From DASQGA01 sp963762085 (GTDB lineage Bacteria; Actinomycetota; Thermoleophilia; Gaiellales; Gaiellaceae), in the NCBI GenBank assembly GCA_963762085.1, contig CAVXJD010000001.1, positions 190,475-254,474 of the forward strand: 64,000 nt of DNA, read 5' to 3'. Under the pieces are notes generated by a model that saw only the letters and a program-made list of their open reading frames with translations, had not been told where the DNA came from and made no database searches. Both the position numbers and the translations under genes were made by a program. Shown here in pieces: positions 31,292-40,323 of the stretch (its first letter is position 1; each line of letters starts with the position of its first letter).

Positions 31292-32021
31292 CTACCGACG
31301 CCGGCGCGCCGCGACCACGCCGCTGAGCAGGGCACCGATCACGGTCACGACCAGCATGAACGCCTTCCGACCCTGCAGCTTGGACTCGCCGCTCGCCCGC
31401 TCTCGCATGTTCACAGCGACCTCGTCAACCCGCAGGCCTGCGCGGTTGAGGCGCATCAGCGCCTCCACCTCAGGTGCACCGCTTTCGTACGGCTCCGCGA
31501 GGAGCGGCACTGCCTTGGCATTCGCCGCGTACATCCCGCTCGTCGCATCGGCAAACCGCTTACCAAGCGGCACGACGAGCGCCCGGCGAAGAAGCGCCGT
31601 CCCGAACCGGCGGGCGTGGTCCGGGCGATAGCGATACGGCTTGTAGCCCTCGCCCGAGACGAACCTGGACCCGACCGCCACGTCGCACGCGTCCTCGCGG
31701 ACGAGCGTGACGAGGCGAGCCAGCTCGATCCACCGGGTGTTGACCATCCGCGTCGACCCGACCGACGAGCGCGTATCCATGCTCGGCCGCGTAGCGCCAG
31801 CCCGCGGCGATGCCGGCCTTGAGCCCGCGGTTCTCCGGGAAGCTCAGCACCTCAGCCCCGCCCTCGCTGGCCACCCCTGCTGTGCGGTCGGTGGAGCCGT
31901 CGTCGACGACAAGGACATCGGCCTCCGGAAGCTCGGCCGCCACCTCCGCGAGCACCGCCGGCAGGTTCTCCTCCTCGTTCCAGGCCGGGATGAAGACCAA
32001 CAGGTCGTGCGAGGCCGCCAC
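31292..32021 (-). CDS. Family 2 glycosyltransferase (one frameshift)
   Basis: The N-terminal part (from ATG 32021) has FIPAWNEEENLPAVLAEVA, VLVVDDGSTDRTAGVA and VGRVDADGQHP, the DxD-containing core of dolichol-phosphate-mannose-synthase-like GT2 enzymes. The rest (WIELARLVTLVREDACDVAVGSRF, then SGMYAANAKAVPLLAEPY and a C-terminal hydrophobic segment) is in another frame, joined near 31742. Corrected length is ~243 residues. It probably transfers a sugar to a lipid carrier or cell-wall glycan. Confidence 0.8.
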
Positions 32022-32056
32022 GCCGGGACGATAGTCGACCGCGCTACCCTCCCTCG

Positions 32057-32515
32057 ATGGCTTCCGAGCGAGAAGAGCAGATGACGCAGGCCCAGCGGGA
32101 ACAGCTCGAGCGGGAGCTCGCGGAGCTGGAAGGGCCCAGACGCGAGGAGATGGTGCAGGCGATCAAGGTCGCTCGGAGCTTCGGCGACCTCTCGGAGAAC
32201 TTCGAGTACCACGCCGCCAAGAACGAGCAGGGACTTCTGGAGCGCAGGATCACGATCATGCGCGCCCGGCTCCAGAACTCGGTCACGGTCGACGAGCCCA
32301 CGCGGGCGAGCGAGGACACGGTCTCGGTCGGCTCCAAGGTGCAGATCGAGAACGAGCAGGGCGAGAAGATCGATCTCGAGATTTCGAGCGTCGGCGGCGT
32401 CTCCCCGGACTCGCCGCTCGGCGACGCCTTGCTGGGCGGGAAGGTCGGCGACACGGTGAAGGTCAAGGCGCCGGGCGGCGACTGGCAGGCCCACATCGTG
32501 GCGGTGGGACGCTAG
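32057..32515 (+). CDS. greA: Transcription elongation factor GreA
   Basis: A 152-residue transcript-cleavage factor that rescues backtracked RNA polymerase. It has an N-terminal coiled coil (ELAELEGPRREEMVQAIKVA) with the acidic tip motif GDLSENFEYHAAK, and a C-terminal FKBP-like domain (VSPDSPLGDALLGGKVGDTVKV). The start is an ATG with a second in-frame ATG nine codons on. Divergent from the GT2 gene and convergent with typA. Confidence 0.94.
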   Translation: MASEREEQMTQAQREQLERELAELEGPRREEMVQAIKVARSFGDLSENFEYHAAKNEQGLLERRITIMRARLQNSVTVDEPTRASEDTVSVGSKVQIENEQGEKIDLEISSVGGVSPDSPLGDALLGGKVGDTVKVKAPGGDWQAHIVAVGR

Positions 32516-32540
32516 ACCTCGCGGCGATCGCTCTTCGAGT

Positions 32541-32560
32541 GCAGGCGCCTAAACGCCTGC
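32541..32560. terminator. Hairpin between greA and typA
   Basis: A 7-bp perfect inverted repeat (32541-32547 with 32554-32560) with a 6-nt loop, overlapping the typA stop codon and lying 25 bp past greA. Likely bidirectional; no T-tract. Confidence 0.5.
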
Positions 32561-34411
32561 GGCTTCGCGCTCGCGCTTCTTGCCCGACGTGAGCCGGGCG
32601 CGCTTCGACGCCGACAGCTCGACCTTCCGGAGGCGGATGCTCTCCGGCGTGACCTCGACGGCCTCGTCCGCACGGATGAACTCGAGCGCCTGCTCCAGCG
32701 AGAGCGGCCTGGGCGGGATGAGACGTACGAGCTCGTCCGCGGTCGAGGAGCGCATGTTCGTCAGCTTCTTCTCCTTCGTGGCGTTGACGTCGAGGTCCTC
32801 GCCGCGCGCGTTCTCGCCGACCACCATGCCCTCGTAGACCTCGGCCCGCGGCGCGACGAAAAGCGAGCCACGCTCCTGGAGGCCCGCGATCGCGAAGGCG
32901 GTGACGAGGCCGCGGCGGTCGGCGACGAGGCTGCCGGTCGGGCGCGTGCCAATCTCGCCGTGCCAGGGCTCCCAGGTCTCGAAGACGTGATGCATGATCC
33001 CCGTCCCGCGCGTCTCGGTCAGGAACTCGGTGCGGAAGCCGATCAGGCCGCGTGCCGCGACCAGATACTCCATGCGCGCCCAGCCCGTGCCGTGGTTGAC
33101 CATGTGCTGCAGCCGTCCCTTACGGAGGGCAAGGAGCTGCGTGACGACGCCGATGTACTCCTCCGGCACGTCGATTGCGACCCGCTCGACAGGCTCGTGC
33201 CGGCCGCCGTCGATCTCCTTCGTCAGCACCTCGGGCTTGCCGACGGTCAGCTCGAAGCCTTCGCGGCGCATGATCTCAACGAGGACCGCGAGCGCCAGCT
33301 CGCCTCGGCCCTGCACCTCCCAGGTATCCGCGCGCGCAGTCGGATTGACCCGGAGCGAGACGTTGCCGACGAGCTCCTGGTCGAGGCGCTTTTGCAGGAG
33401 GCTCGCGGTCAGCTTGTCGCCCTCCCGGCCGGCGAGCGGGGACGTGTTGATCCCAAGCGTGATCGAGAGTGAGGGCTCGTCGACTGCGGTGACGGGGAGC
33501 GGCCGGGGATCGTCCGGGTCGGCAATCGTCTCGCCGATCGTCACCTCTGCAAGGCCTGCGAGCGCAACGATCTCCCCCGGTCCAGCTTCCTCCGCCGGAA
33601 CGCGGTCGAGCGCCTCCGTCACGAAAAGCTCGGTGATGCGATGGTTCTGGATCGTCCCGTCCGCCCGACACCAGGCGACCTGCTCCCCGCGGCGAAGGGT
33701 TCCGTGCAGGACGCGGCAGAGCGCAAGACGGCCGACATAGGGCGAGGCGTCCAGGTTCGTGACGAGCGCCTGGAGCGGATGGTCGGGATCGTAGGAGGGC
33801 GGCGGAACGGTCCCGAGAAGCGCGTCGAAGAGCGGGCCGAGGTTCGGCTCGAGCGCGTCGGGCGAGAGCCCCGCGTGCCCGGCCTTCGCGTTGCAGTAGA
33901 CGATCGGAAACTCGATCTGAGACTCCGCTGCGTCGAGGTCCAGGAAGAGCTCATAGACCTCGTCCACGACCTCCTGCGGGCGCGCGTCCGACCGGTCGAC
34001 CTTGTTGACGACGAGGACGACCGGGAGTCGCGCCTCGAGTGCCTTCCGGAGCACGAAGCGTGTCTGCGGCAACGGCCCTTCGCTCGCATCGACGAGCAAG
34101 AGGACACCGTCGACCATCGTCAGACCGCGCTCCACCTCGCCGCCGAAGTCGGCATGACCGGGTGTGTCGACGATGTTCACCTTCGTGTCGCCGATCGTCA
34201 CGGCTGTGTTCTTGGCCAGGATCGTGATGCCCTTCTCGCGCTCGAGGTCGGTCGAGTCCATGACCCGCTCGGCCACGTCCTGGTTCGCGCGAAACGAGCC
34301 GGATTGCCAGAGCATCGCGTCGACGAGAGTCGTCTTGCCGTGGTCGACGTGCGCCACGATGGCGACGTTGCGGAGGTCGTCCCGGTGTGCGGGGAAGGCC
34401 GAGCGTGGCAT
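32549..34411 (-). CDS. typA: Translational GTPase TypA/BipA
   Basis: A 620-residue ribosome-associated GTPase involved in 50S assembly and stress adaptation. G motifs are AHVDHGKTT (G1), the GITI switch, DTPGHADFGGEVERG (G3) and NKVDR (G4). Domains II-III, the EF-G-like domain and the BipA-specific C-terminus (ELVRLIPPRPLSLEQALEFI, VEVTPESIRLRK) are all present. Full length. Confidence 0.96.
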   Translation of the reverse strand: MPRSAFPAHRDDLRNVAIVAHVDHGKTTLVDAMLWQSGSFRANQDVAERVMDSTDLEREKGITILAKNTAVTIGDTKVNIVDTPGHADFGGEVERGLTMVDGVLLLVDASEGPLPQTRFVLRKALEARLPVVLVVNKVDRSDARPQEVVDEVYELFLDLDAAESQIEFPIVYCNAKAGHAGLSPDALEPNLGPLFDALLGTVPPPSYDPDHPLQALVTNLDASPYVGRLALCRVLHGTLRRGEQVAWCRADGTIQNHRITELFVTEALDRVPAEEAGPGEIVALAGLAEVTIGETIADPDDPRPLPVTAVDEPSLSITLGINTSPLAGREGDKLTASLLQKRLDQELVGNVSLRVNPTARADTWEVQGRGELALAVLVEIMRREGFELTVGKPEVLTKEIDGGRHEPVERVAIDVPEEYIGVVTQLLALRKGRLQHMVNHGTGWARMEYLVAARGLIGFRTEFLTETRGTGIMHHVFETWEPWHGEIGTRPTGSLVADRRGLVTAFAIAGLQERGSLFVAPRAEVYEGMVVGENARGEDLDVNATKEKKLTNMRSSTADELVRLIPPRPLSLEQALEFIRADEAVEVTPESIRLRKVELSASKRARLTSGKKREREAAGV

Positions 34412-34420
34412 TCCCGCCTC

Positions 34421-35614
34421 CTAGATCTTGCGACGAGGCCGGGAGGGGCCCCACTTCGAGCCGCGGCGGCGGGAGGTGTAGACACGCCTCGGCGGGGCGA
34501 CCTTCATCCCAGTGCTGACGAACTGCTCGGTGTGGCCGTTCATGCGGGCGACCTGGCTCACGTCCGCCTGCTGCTCCGGGAGGACGAGTGTGACCCCGAT
34601 GCCGTCACGGCCGGCGCGGCCGGTCCGCCCGACGCGGTGGACATACGCCGTGTGCTCTTCCGGCGGGTCGTAGTTGATGACGTGGCTGACCTCCTCGAGG
34701 TCGAGCCCGCGTGCGGCGACATCCGTCGCGATCAGCGTCGACGCCTTGCCGGTCTCGAAGTTCTTGAGCGCCCGCTCTCGCTGGCCCTGCGTCTTGTCGC
34801 CGTGCATCGCGACCGCGGTCACGTTGTGTGCCTTCAGCTTCTGGACGAGCCGGTCGGCGCCGCGCTTGGTGCGAACGAAAACGAGTGCGAGGCCCCGCTC
34901 CTCCTCGAGGAGCTTGGCGAGAGTCTGCACCTTCGTGTCCGACGTGACCGAGATGAAGCGGTGCGTGACCTCGCCCTTGTTCCCGACGGTGGCGAACTCC
35001 GCCTCGAAGCGGGCCGGGTCGTTCGTGTACATCCGCGCCAGCTCGCCGACCTTGCCGTCGAGCGTCGCGGAGAAGAACATCGTCTGCCGTTTCCGTGGAA
35101 GCCTGGCGACGATCCGGTCGACCTGCGGCTGGAAGCCCATGTCGAGCATGCGGTCGGCCTCGTCCAGGACGAGGATCCGAACACCCTCGAGAGACACCGC
35201 ACGCCGCTCGAGCAGGTCGTTCAGCCGGCCAGGCGTGGCCACGAGGACGTGTGCCGACTGCGCGCGCTTGGACTGCGCATGGAGCGGAACGCCACCGTAG
35301 ACGGCCGCCACCTTCAGGTTCTTCGAGCGGGCGATCACCTCGATGTCCTCGGTCACCTGCGCGCAAAGCTCACGGGTGGGGACGAGGACGAGGGCGGCCG
35401 GACGCTTCGCGTCCGCCTCGAGTCGCTCGACGATCGGGATTCCGAAGGCGAGCGTCTTGCCCGAACCGGTCGGCGACTTCGCGAGGACGTCGCGCCCGGC
35501 CAGTAGATCCGGGAGCACGAGCGCCTGGATCGGGAAAGGTGCGTAGATATCGCGCTCCGCGAGCGCTTGAGCCGTGCGCGCAGACACGCCAAGCTCGTGA
35601 AAAGACTCTTGCAT
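34421..35614 (-). CDS. DEAD-box ATP-dependent RNA helicase
   Basis: A 397-residue RhlE/CshA-like helicase. The Q motif region FHELGVSARTAQALAERDIYAPFPIQ precedes SPTGSGKT (motif I), PTRELCAQ (Ia), ATPGRL (Ib), VLDEADRMLDMGF (II), FFSATL (III), ATDVAARGLDL (V) and HRVGRTGRAG (VI). A short basic tail (RRGSKWGPSRPRRKI) probably contacts RNA. Role would be RNA remodelling or ribosome assembly. It ends 9 bp before the typA start, so the two form an operon. Confidence 0.94.
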   Translation of the reverse strand: MQESFHELGVSARTAQALAERDIYAPFPIQALVLPDLLAGRDVLAKSPTGSGKTLAFGIPIVERLEADAKRPAALVLVPTRELCAQVTEDIEVIARSKNLKVAAVYGGVPLHAQSKRAQSAHVLVATPGRLNDLLERRAVSLEGVRILVLDEADRMLDMGFQPQVDRIVARLPRKRQTMFFSATLDGKVGELARMYTNDPARFEAEFATVGNKGEVTHRFISVTSDTKVQTLAKLLEEERGLALVFVRTKRGADRLVQKLKAHNVTAVAMHGDKTQGQRERALKNFETGKASTLIATDVAARGLDLEEVSHVINYDPPEEHTAYVHRVGRTGRAGRDGIGVTLVLPEQQADVSQVARMNGHTEQFVSTGMKVAPPRRVYTSRRRGSKWGPSRPRRKI

Positions 35615-35900
35615 TTCTGATTCAACTCCTCTTGTTACGGGGTCGAGATCCGATCTACCCCGAACCGAGAAGGAACCGAGAAGTCAAACCTCACGAGACG
35701 GCAGATGCCATCCGTTCGTCCACCGTAGCAGCAGTATGGGCCGCCGGCGTCCCCCGGATGGTTCCGTGCGTCTTCTGTGGCTATCGGCACTTTGGACACC
35801 TCAGATGAGCCGGAGGGAGAGTCGAAGCGATCCTGGGGATGCCTAGCCGGGGTTCCGTGCCAGGCTAGATCTCAGGGCGGGAACGCGTTAGCGTCGTGCG

Positions 35901-36329
35901 GTGGCGGTTCTCCCGGACAGCGCGCGCGAGGTCCTCGAGTCCGACGGGCTTGCCCACCTGGTGACGCTGAACCCCGATGGGAGCCCACAGGTGACATGCG
36001 TGTGGATCGGGCTCGAGGGCGACGAGATCGTCTGCGCGCACCTGGGCCGCTTCCAGAAGGTGAAGAACATCGAGCGCGACCCACGCGTGACGCTCTCGGT
36101 GGAGGCGCCGGGGGAGAACGCGATCGGGATGAAGCACTACCTCGTCGTCCACGGGAAGGCACGAATCACCGAGGGCGGCGCCCCGGAGCTCCTGCAGAAG
36201 CTCGCGGAGACGTACGTCGGGCCCGGTGTGAAGTTCCCGCCGATGCCCGATCCGCCGCCGGGGGTCGTCACCCGAATCACCCCGGAGCGGGTCGGCGGCA
36301 TGGGACCCTGGGCTTCCAGCCCCACTTGA
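35901..36329 (+). CDS. PPOX-class F420- or FMN-binding oxidoreductase
   Basis: A 142-residue split-barrel protein of the pyridoxamine-5'-phosphate-oxidase-like class. It has GLAHLVTLNPDGSPQVTCVWIG, the phosphate-contact segment RFQKVKNIERDPRVTLSVE, and the short MKHYLVVHGKARI strand typical of actinobacterial F420-dependent members. Start is GTG 35901. Cofactor is inferred from family. Convergent with gatB, 6 bp apart. The 286 bp upstream hold no gene that I can support. Confidence 0.85.
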   Translation: MAVLPDSAREVLESDGLAHLVTLNPDGSPQVTCVWIGLEGDEIVCAHLGRFQKVKNIERDPRVTLSVEAPGENAIGMKHYLVVHGKARITEGGAPELLQKLAETYVGPGVKFPPMPDPPPGVVTRITPERVGGMGPWASSPT

Positions 36330-36335
36330 GGCTTC

Positions 36336-37736
36336 CTACCGAGCGAGCTTCTCCCGCACGCGCTCGTTCACGACCTTCGCGTTCGCCTTGCCCTGCGTCT
36401 CCTTCATCACCTGGCCGACGAAGTAGCCGAGCAAGCCGTCCTTGCCGGAAAGGTACTGCTCGACCTGGGGACCGTTCGCGGCCAGGACTTTCTCGATCAC
36501 GGGGTCGAGCTCGGACTCGTCGGAGATGGACGTCTCCGCCAGATACGTCTCAGCCTTGAAGCCGGGATCTGCGCTTGCGGACAGAGCCTCCGTGAACGCT
36601 GCTCGCGGGATCCCTCCTCTCGCCTCAATCAGCTTGCCCAGCTCCTCGGCATTCACCGCCGCCGGATCGACTCCCGCTCCCACCAGCTGGTTCATGAGCA
36701 CGTTCGCGACGCTGCGGCGGTCGCCCGGAACCCGCGTGTAGAGCTCGTCGCGGCCGTTGGTGACCAGCCCCTCGGCCAGATCGAAGCCGACCTCGGCCTC
36801 GAGCCTGCGGATGCGCACGCCCGGGGCCTCGGGAAGCTCGGCGCGCAGGCGCTCGATCATCTCCTCCGGCGGCTCGACGGCCACCAGGTCGGGTTCCGGA
36901 AAGTACCGATAGTCGTCCGCCTCCTCCTTGGAGCGGAGCGCCGAGACCGAGCCGCTCGCCGGGTCGAAGTGGAGCGTCTCCTGAACGACTTCCTCGCCCG
37001 TCTCGTAGAGCCCGATCTGCCGTGCCACCTCGGCCTCGATCCCGTCGGCGACGAACTTGAACGAGTTGATGTTCTTGAGCTCGGTCTTCGTCCGGAAGCC
37101 GGTCTCACCCACCTCCCGGACCGAGACGTTCGCGTCGCAGCGGAGCGAGCCCTTCTCCATCTCCGCGTCCGAGATCCCAAGCTCGACGACCGTCTGCCGG
37201 AGGAGCTGGAGGTAACGGCGCGCCTCCTCGGGCGAGCGGATGTCCGGCTCGGAGACGATCTCGACGAGCGGCGTCCCGCCCCGGTTGTAGTCGACCAACG
37301 ACTCGGTCGAGCCCGAGATGCGACCGCCGGCGCCCCCACGATGCTCGCTCTTGGCCGCGTCCTCCTCGAGGTGCGCGCGGACGATCCCGATCTCGCGATC
37401 GCCGTCCGGCCCGGGAACGGTGAAACGCCCACCCGAGCAGAGGGGCACGTCGTACTGGGAGATCTGGTACCCCTTGGGCAGGTCGGGATACCAGTAGTGC
37501 TTGCGGTGGAAAAGGGCGCGCGTCGCGATCTCGCACCCGAGGGCGAGGCCGAGTTTCACCGTCGACTCGATCGCCTGGGCATTTGGGACGGGGAGCGCCC
37601 CGGGGTGCGCCAGGCAGACAGGACAGGTGCGGGTGTTCTTTGCCTCGCCCCAGACGTTCTCGCAGCGGCAGAACATCTTCGTCCGCGTCTTCAGCTGGAC
37701 GTGGATCTCGAGCCCGACGACCGCCTCCCAGCTCAT
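36336..37736 (-). CDS. gatB: Asp-tRNA(Asn)/Glu-tRNA(Gln) amidotransferase subunit B
   Basis: A 466-residue GatB, which binds the mischarged tRNA, phosphorylates the acyl group and receives ammonia from GatA. Seen are AVVGLEIHVQLKTRTKMFCRC with zinc-site cysteines (CRC..., TCPVCLAHPGALP), HRKHYWYPDLPKGYQISQYD, LRCDANVSVRE, KTELKNINSFKFV, and the C-terminal YqeY-like tail (GYFVGQVMKETQGKANAKVV). Full length. It overlaps the small ORF upstream by 4 bp. Confidence 0.96.
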   Translation of the reverse strand: MSWEAVVGLEIHVQLKTRTKMFCRCENVWGEAKNTRTCPVCLAHPGALPVPNAQAIESTVKLGLALGCEIATRALFHRKHYWYPDLPKGYQISQYDVPLCSGGRFTVPGPDGDREIGIVRAHLEEDAAKSEHRGGAGGRISGSTESLVDYNRGGTPLVEIVSEPDIRSPEEARRYLQLLRQTVVELGISDAEMEKGSLRCDANVSVREVGETGFRTKTELKNINSFKFVADGIEAEVARQIGLYETGEEVVQETLHFDPASGSVSALRSKEEADDYRYFPEPDLVAVEPPEEMIERLRAELPEAPGVRIRRLEAEVGFDLAEGLVTNGRDELYTRVPGDRRSVANVLMNQLVGAGVDPAAVNAEELGKLIEARGGIPRAAFTEALSASADPGFKAETYLAETSISDESELDPVIEKVLAANGPQVEQYLSGKDGLLGYFVGQVMKETQGKANAKVVNERVREKLAR

Positions 37737-38149
37737 CGCGCGTGCTCCTCGAAGGCGGCATGGTCGCCGGCGAGCACGTGCGCGTGGCGGCGAAGCGTCT
37801 CGGCGGCCACAGAGAGGGTCCGGTCGAGCTCGGCGGCGGTGAAGGCCTCGCCGAACATGCGGCGGGCGACGCGAAGCGACGGCTCGAGCTCGTCGAGCGG
37901 GAGCCAGTGCGAGGGTGCATAGGCGAAGAGGGGCGGCAGCCTTCCATCCACGAGGCGGACGAGCCAGACGCAGACCTGGTCGTCGCGCGGCTCGAGCTCG
38001 ACCCGAACCGCGGTCTCGCGGCCCGTGTAGAGGATCGCCGTGCCGTCGCCGACGACCTCGCGGCGGAAGCCGTGCTCCTCTTCGAGGAAGCGGAGCCGGT
38101 CGGTGCTCGCCGGGACGAAGGCCGCGCCGGGATCGACGAACGTCTTCAT
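37733..38149 (-). CDS. Hypothetical protein inserted between gatA and gatB
   Basis: A 138-residue protein of unknown family. It begins MKTFVDPGAAFVPASTDRL and includes GFRREVVGDGTAILYTGRE and VRVELEPRDDQVCVWLVRL. Ends are exact: ATGA overlap with the gatA stop (38149-38146) and a 4-bp overlap with the gatB start. This tight coupling implies co-expression with the amidotransferase. No membrane segment or metal motif is visible. The longer frame to 38281 is a shadow of gatA. Confidence 0.72.
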   Translation of the reverse strand: MKTFVDPGAAFVPASTDRLRFLEEEHGFRREVVGDGTAILYTGRETAVRVELEPRDDQVCVWLVRLVDGRLPPLFAYAPSHWLPLDELEPSLRVARRMFGEAFTAAELDRTLSVAAETLRRHAHVLAGDHAAFEEHAR

Positions 38150-39564
38150 CGCAGGCGCTCCGGCACGTAGTCGAAATCGAGTACCCGCTCGAGCACGTGC
38201 CCGGTGCGGAAGAGCGTGTTCTCCGAGAACTGTGGCCCGATCAGCTGGAGGCCGACCGGGAGTCCCTCGGAGAGGCCGCACGGGATCGAGAGGCCCGGCA
38301 GGCCGGCCATGTTCGGAGGAATCGTGAGGACGTCCGAGAGGTACATGGCAAGCGGGTTCTCGGCTTTCTCTCCGATCCGGAAGGCGACCGTCGGCGAGGT
38401 CGGGCTGAGGAGGACGTCGAAGTCCTCGAAGGCCGCTTCGAACTCGCGGCCGATCACCGTTCGCACCTTCTGGGCCTGGCCGTAGTAGGCCTCGTGGTAG
38501 CCGGCCGAGAGCGCGTAGGTGCCGAGCATGATGCGCCTCTTTGTCTCGGCCCCGAATCCCTCCCAGCGGGTGTGCTCGTAGAGCTCGGTGAGGCCGCCGC
38601 CCTTCACCTCGGCGCGGTAGCCGAAACGGACACCGTCATAGCGGGCCAGGTTCGAGCTGGCCTCGGCGGGTGCGACCAGGTAATAGCAGGCGAGCCCGTA
38701 CTCGACGGAGCGCGGGAGGCGGGTCTCGCCCACCTCGGCGCCGAGCTCCTCGGCGAGCTCGATCGTCCGGTCGACTGCTTCTTTGACTCCCGGCTCGATG
38801 CCCTCGACATCGTTCAGCTCGCGCGGGATGCCGATCCGGAGGCCCCGGAGATCCTCCTCCACCGGGATCCGGACGGGCTCGGGCAGCTCCACAGTGGTCG
38901 AGTCGCAGGGATCCCGGCCGGCGATGATCTCGTAGAGGCGCGCGTTGTCGCGCACGGTCTTCGTGAGCGGGCCGACCTGGTCGAGGCTCGAAGCGAAGGC
39001 GACGATCCCGTACCGGGAAACGGTCCCGTACGTGGGACGCAAGCCGACGAGGCCGCAGAGCGAGGCGGGCTGCTTGATGGACCCGCCGGTGTCGGAGCCG
39101 AGCGCCCAGGGAGCGAGCCCGCCTGCGACGGCTGCGGCCGAGCCTCCGGAAGAACCGCCGGGCACCCGCTCGGGGTCCCAGGGATTCCGGGTGGGCCCAT
39201 AGGCCGAATTCTCGGTGGACGAGCCCATCGCGAACTCGTCCATGTTGGTCTTGCCCACGATCGGCAGGCCGGCCTCCTTGCAGCGCGACGCGACGGTCGA
39301 GTCGAAGACGGGGACGTAGCCCTCCAGGATCTTCGAGCCGGCAGTGGTCGGGATTCCCTTCGTCGTGATGACGTCCTTGTGTGCGATCGGGACGCCTGCC
39401 CCGCTCTCGCCGACGACGTGGAGGAAGGCGTGGAGTTCTCCGTCGCGCTCGTCGATCGCGCCGCGGTAGGCCGCGGAGATCTCCTCACCGGAGACTTCCT
39501 GGCGCTCGAGAAGGCCGGACACGTCCTCCGCGGTCAGCCTCAGGGTGTCAATCAGTGGGGCCAC
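38146..39564 (-). CDS. gatA: Asp-tRNA(Asn)/Glu-tRNA(Gln) amidotransferase subunit A
   Basis: A 472-residue amidase-signature glutaminase that releases ammonia for GatB. The Ser-cisSer-Lys triad is in IAHKDVITTKG, GGSSGGSAAAVAGG and GSDTGGSIKQPAS. NMDEFAMGSSTENSAYGPT and LGTYALSAGYHEAYYGQAQKV are classic GatA blocks. The GTG at 39564 gives the expected N-terminus (LIDTLRLTAEDVSGLL); the frame stays open to 39687, but that overlaps gatC and is atypical. The distance to gatC is 73 bp. Confidence 0.94.
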   Translation of the reverse strand: MAPLIDTLRLTAEDVSGLLERQEVSGEEISAAYRGAIDERDGELHAFLHVVGESGAGVPIAHKDVITTKGIPTTAGSKILEGYVPVFDSTVASRCKEAGLPIVGKTNMDEFAMGSSTENSAYGPTRNPWDPERVPGGSSGGSAAAVAGGLAPWALGSDTGGSIKQPASLCGLVGLRPTYGTVSRYGIVAFASSLDQVGPLTKTVRDNARLYEIIAGRDPCDSTTVELPEPVRIPVEEDLRGLRIGIPRELNDVEGIEPGVKEAVDRTIELAEELGAEVGETRLPRSVEYGLACYYLVAPAEASSNLARYDGVRFGYRAEVKGGGLTELYEHTRWEGFGAETKRRIMLGTYALSAGYHEAYYGQAQKVRTVIGREFEAAFEDFDVLLSPTSPTVAFRIGEKAENPLAMYLSDVLTIPPNMAGLPGLSIPCGLSEGLPVGLQLIGPQFSENTLFRTGHVLERVLDFDYVPERLR

Positions 39565-39637
39565 CCCGGACCACCACCCGCTATGAGCGTAACGAGGAAA
39601 GTCGCACGGATGGTGCGCACGATGTGTCGGAAGCGTG

Positions 39638-39922
39638 TCATCCGACCGCGGGCACGCGGAAGGCACCTTCCGCCGTGTCGGGCGCATTCTTCAGCGCATC
39701 TTCGGCTGAGAGCGAGGGGCGAGGCTCGTCTTCGGCCCACACGTTCACGAGATCAAGCGGATGGGACGTTGGTGGGACGTCGGCCAGGTCGAGCTCGGCC
39801 ACCTTGCCGACCGCATCCAGGATCGCCTCGAGCTCACCGCGCAGCCGGTCGATCTCCCCCTCCGGAATCTCCAGCCGCGCTAGCCGGGCGACGTGGAGAA
39901 CTTCTTCTCGTGTAATGGTCAT
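39638..39922 (-). CDS. gatC: Asp-tRNA(Asn)/Glu-tRNA(Gln) amidotransferase subunit C
   Basis: A 94-residue GatC that clamps GatA to GatB. It has the family pattern ITREEVLHVARLARLEIPEGE, ELEAILDAVGKVAELDLADVPPTSHPLDLVNVW, RPSLSAEDALKNAPDTAEGAFRVPAV. Normal length. First gene of the gatC-gatA-X-gatB operon, just after the cspA terminator. Confidence 0.93.
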   Translation of the reverse strand: MTITREEVLHVARLARLEIPEGEIDRLRGELEAILDAVGKVAELDLADVPPTSHPLDLVNVWAEDEPRPSLSAEDALKNAPDTAEGAFRVPAVG

Positions 39923-39987
39923 CGAACCTCTGGTTGGCTGGTCGGGAAATTGCCGTGTTGTTGTCGGTCAACCATCAGGTTAAAGGT

Positions 39988-40013
39988 GACGGGCCCCTCG
40001 TCGGGGGCCCGTC
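39988..40013. terminator. cspA terminator
   Basis: A perfect 10-bp inverted repeat (39988-39997 with 40004-40013, 6-nt loop), 21 bp past the cspA stop and upstream of gatC. It is only weakly followed by Ts on the minus strand (ACCTTTAACC). Confidence 0.7.
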
Positions 40014-40034
40014 GAAACGTGGATTCTCTCTCCG

Positions 40035-40235
40035 TTAAACGAGCTGAACGTTGGCCGCCTGCAGGCCTTTCTGACCCTCTACGACCTCGAACTCGACCTT
40101 CTGGCCCTCGGCGAGCGACTTGTAGCCGTCCCCCTGGATCGCAGAAAAGTGAACGAACACGTCCTCTCCGCCCTCGCGGGCGATGAAGCCGTATCCCTTC
40201 TCGTTCGAGAACCACTTGACGGTGCCTTCTGCCAA
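40035..40235 (-). CDS. cspA: Cold-shock protein (CspA family)
   Basis: A 66-residue nucleic-acid chaperone with a single OB-fold. RNP1 is KGYGFI within KWFSNEKGYGFIAREG and RNP2 is DVFVHF. The end VVEGQKGLQAANVQLV is standard. The leader has a GAAGGA-type RBS (AGGAAGGACTTGGCAG region). Monocistronic between two hairpins. Confidence 0.96.
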   Translation of the reverse strand: MAEGTVKWFSNEKGYGFIAREGGEDVFVHFSAIQGDGYKSLAEGQKVEFEVVEGQKGLQAANVQLV

Positions 40236-40295
40236 GTCCTTCCTCCTTCAAAAACGAACGACGACCCGGCAGAGAGCCGTCGCAAAGGGCTGAAA

Positions 40296-40314
40296 CGCCG
40301 TGACGCTCACGGCG
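40296..40314 (-). terminator. Likely folD terminator
   Basis: An 8-bp perfect stem (40296-40303 with 40307-40314) followed on the minus strand by TTTCAGCCCTTT. It lies 10 bp after the folD stop and within the cspA upstream region. Confidence 0.55.
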
Positions 40315-40323
40315 CGTCGCAGA

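Noticed and set aside
35615..35900. Short + strand frame MVPCVFCGYRHFGHLR near 35760
   Set aside because: Sixteen codons, no RBS and no family; probably chance in the helicase upstream region.
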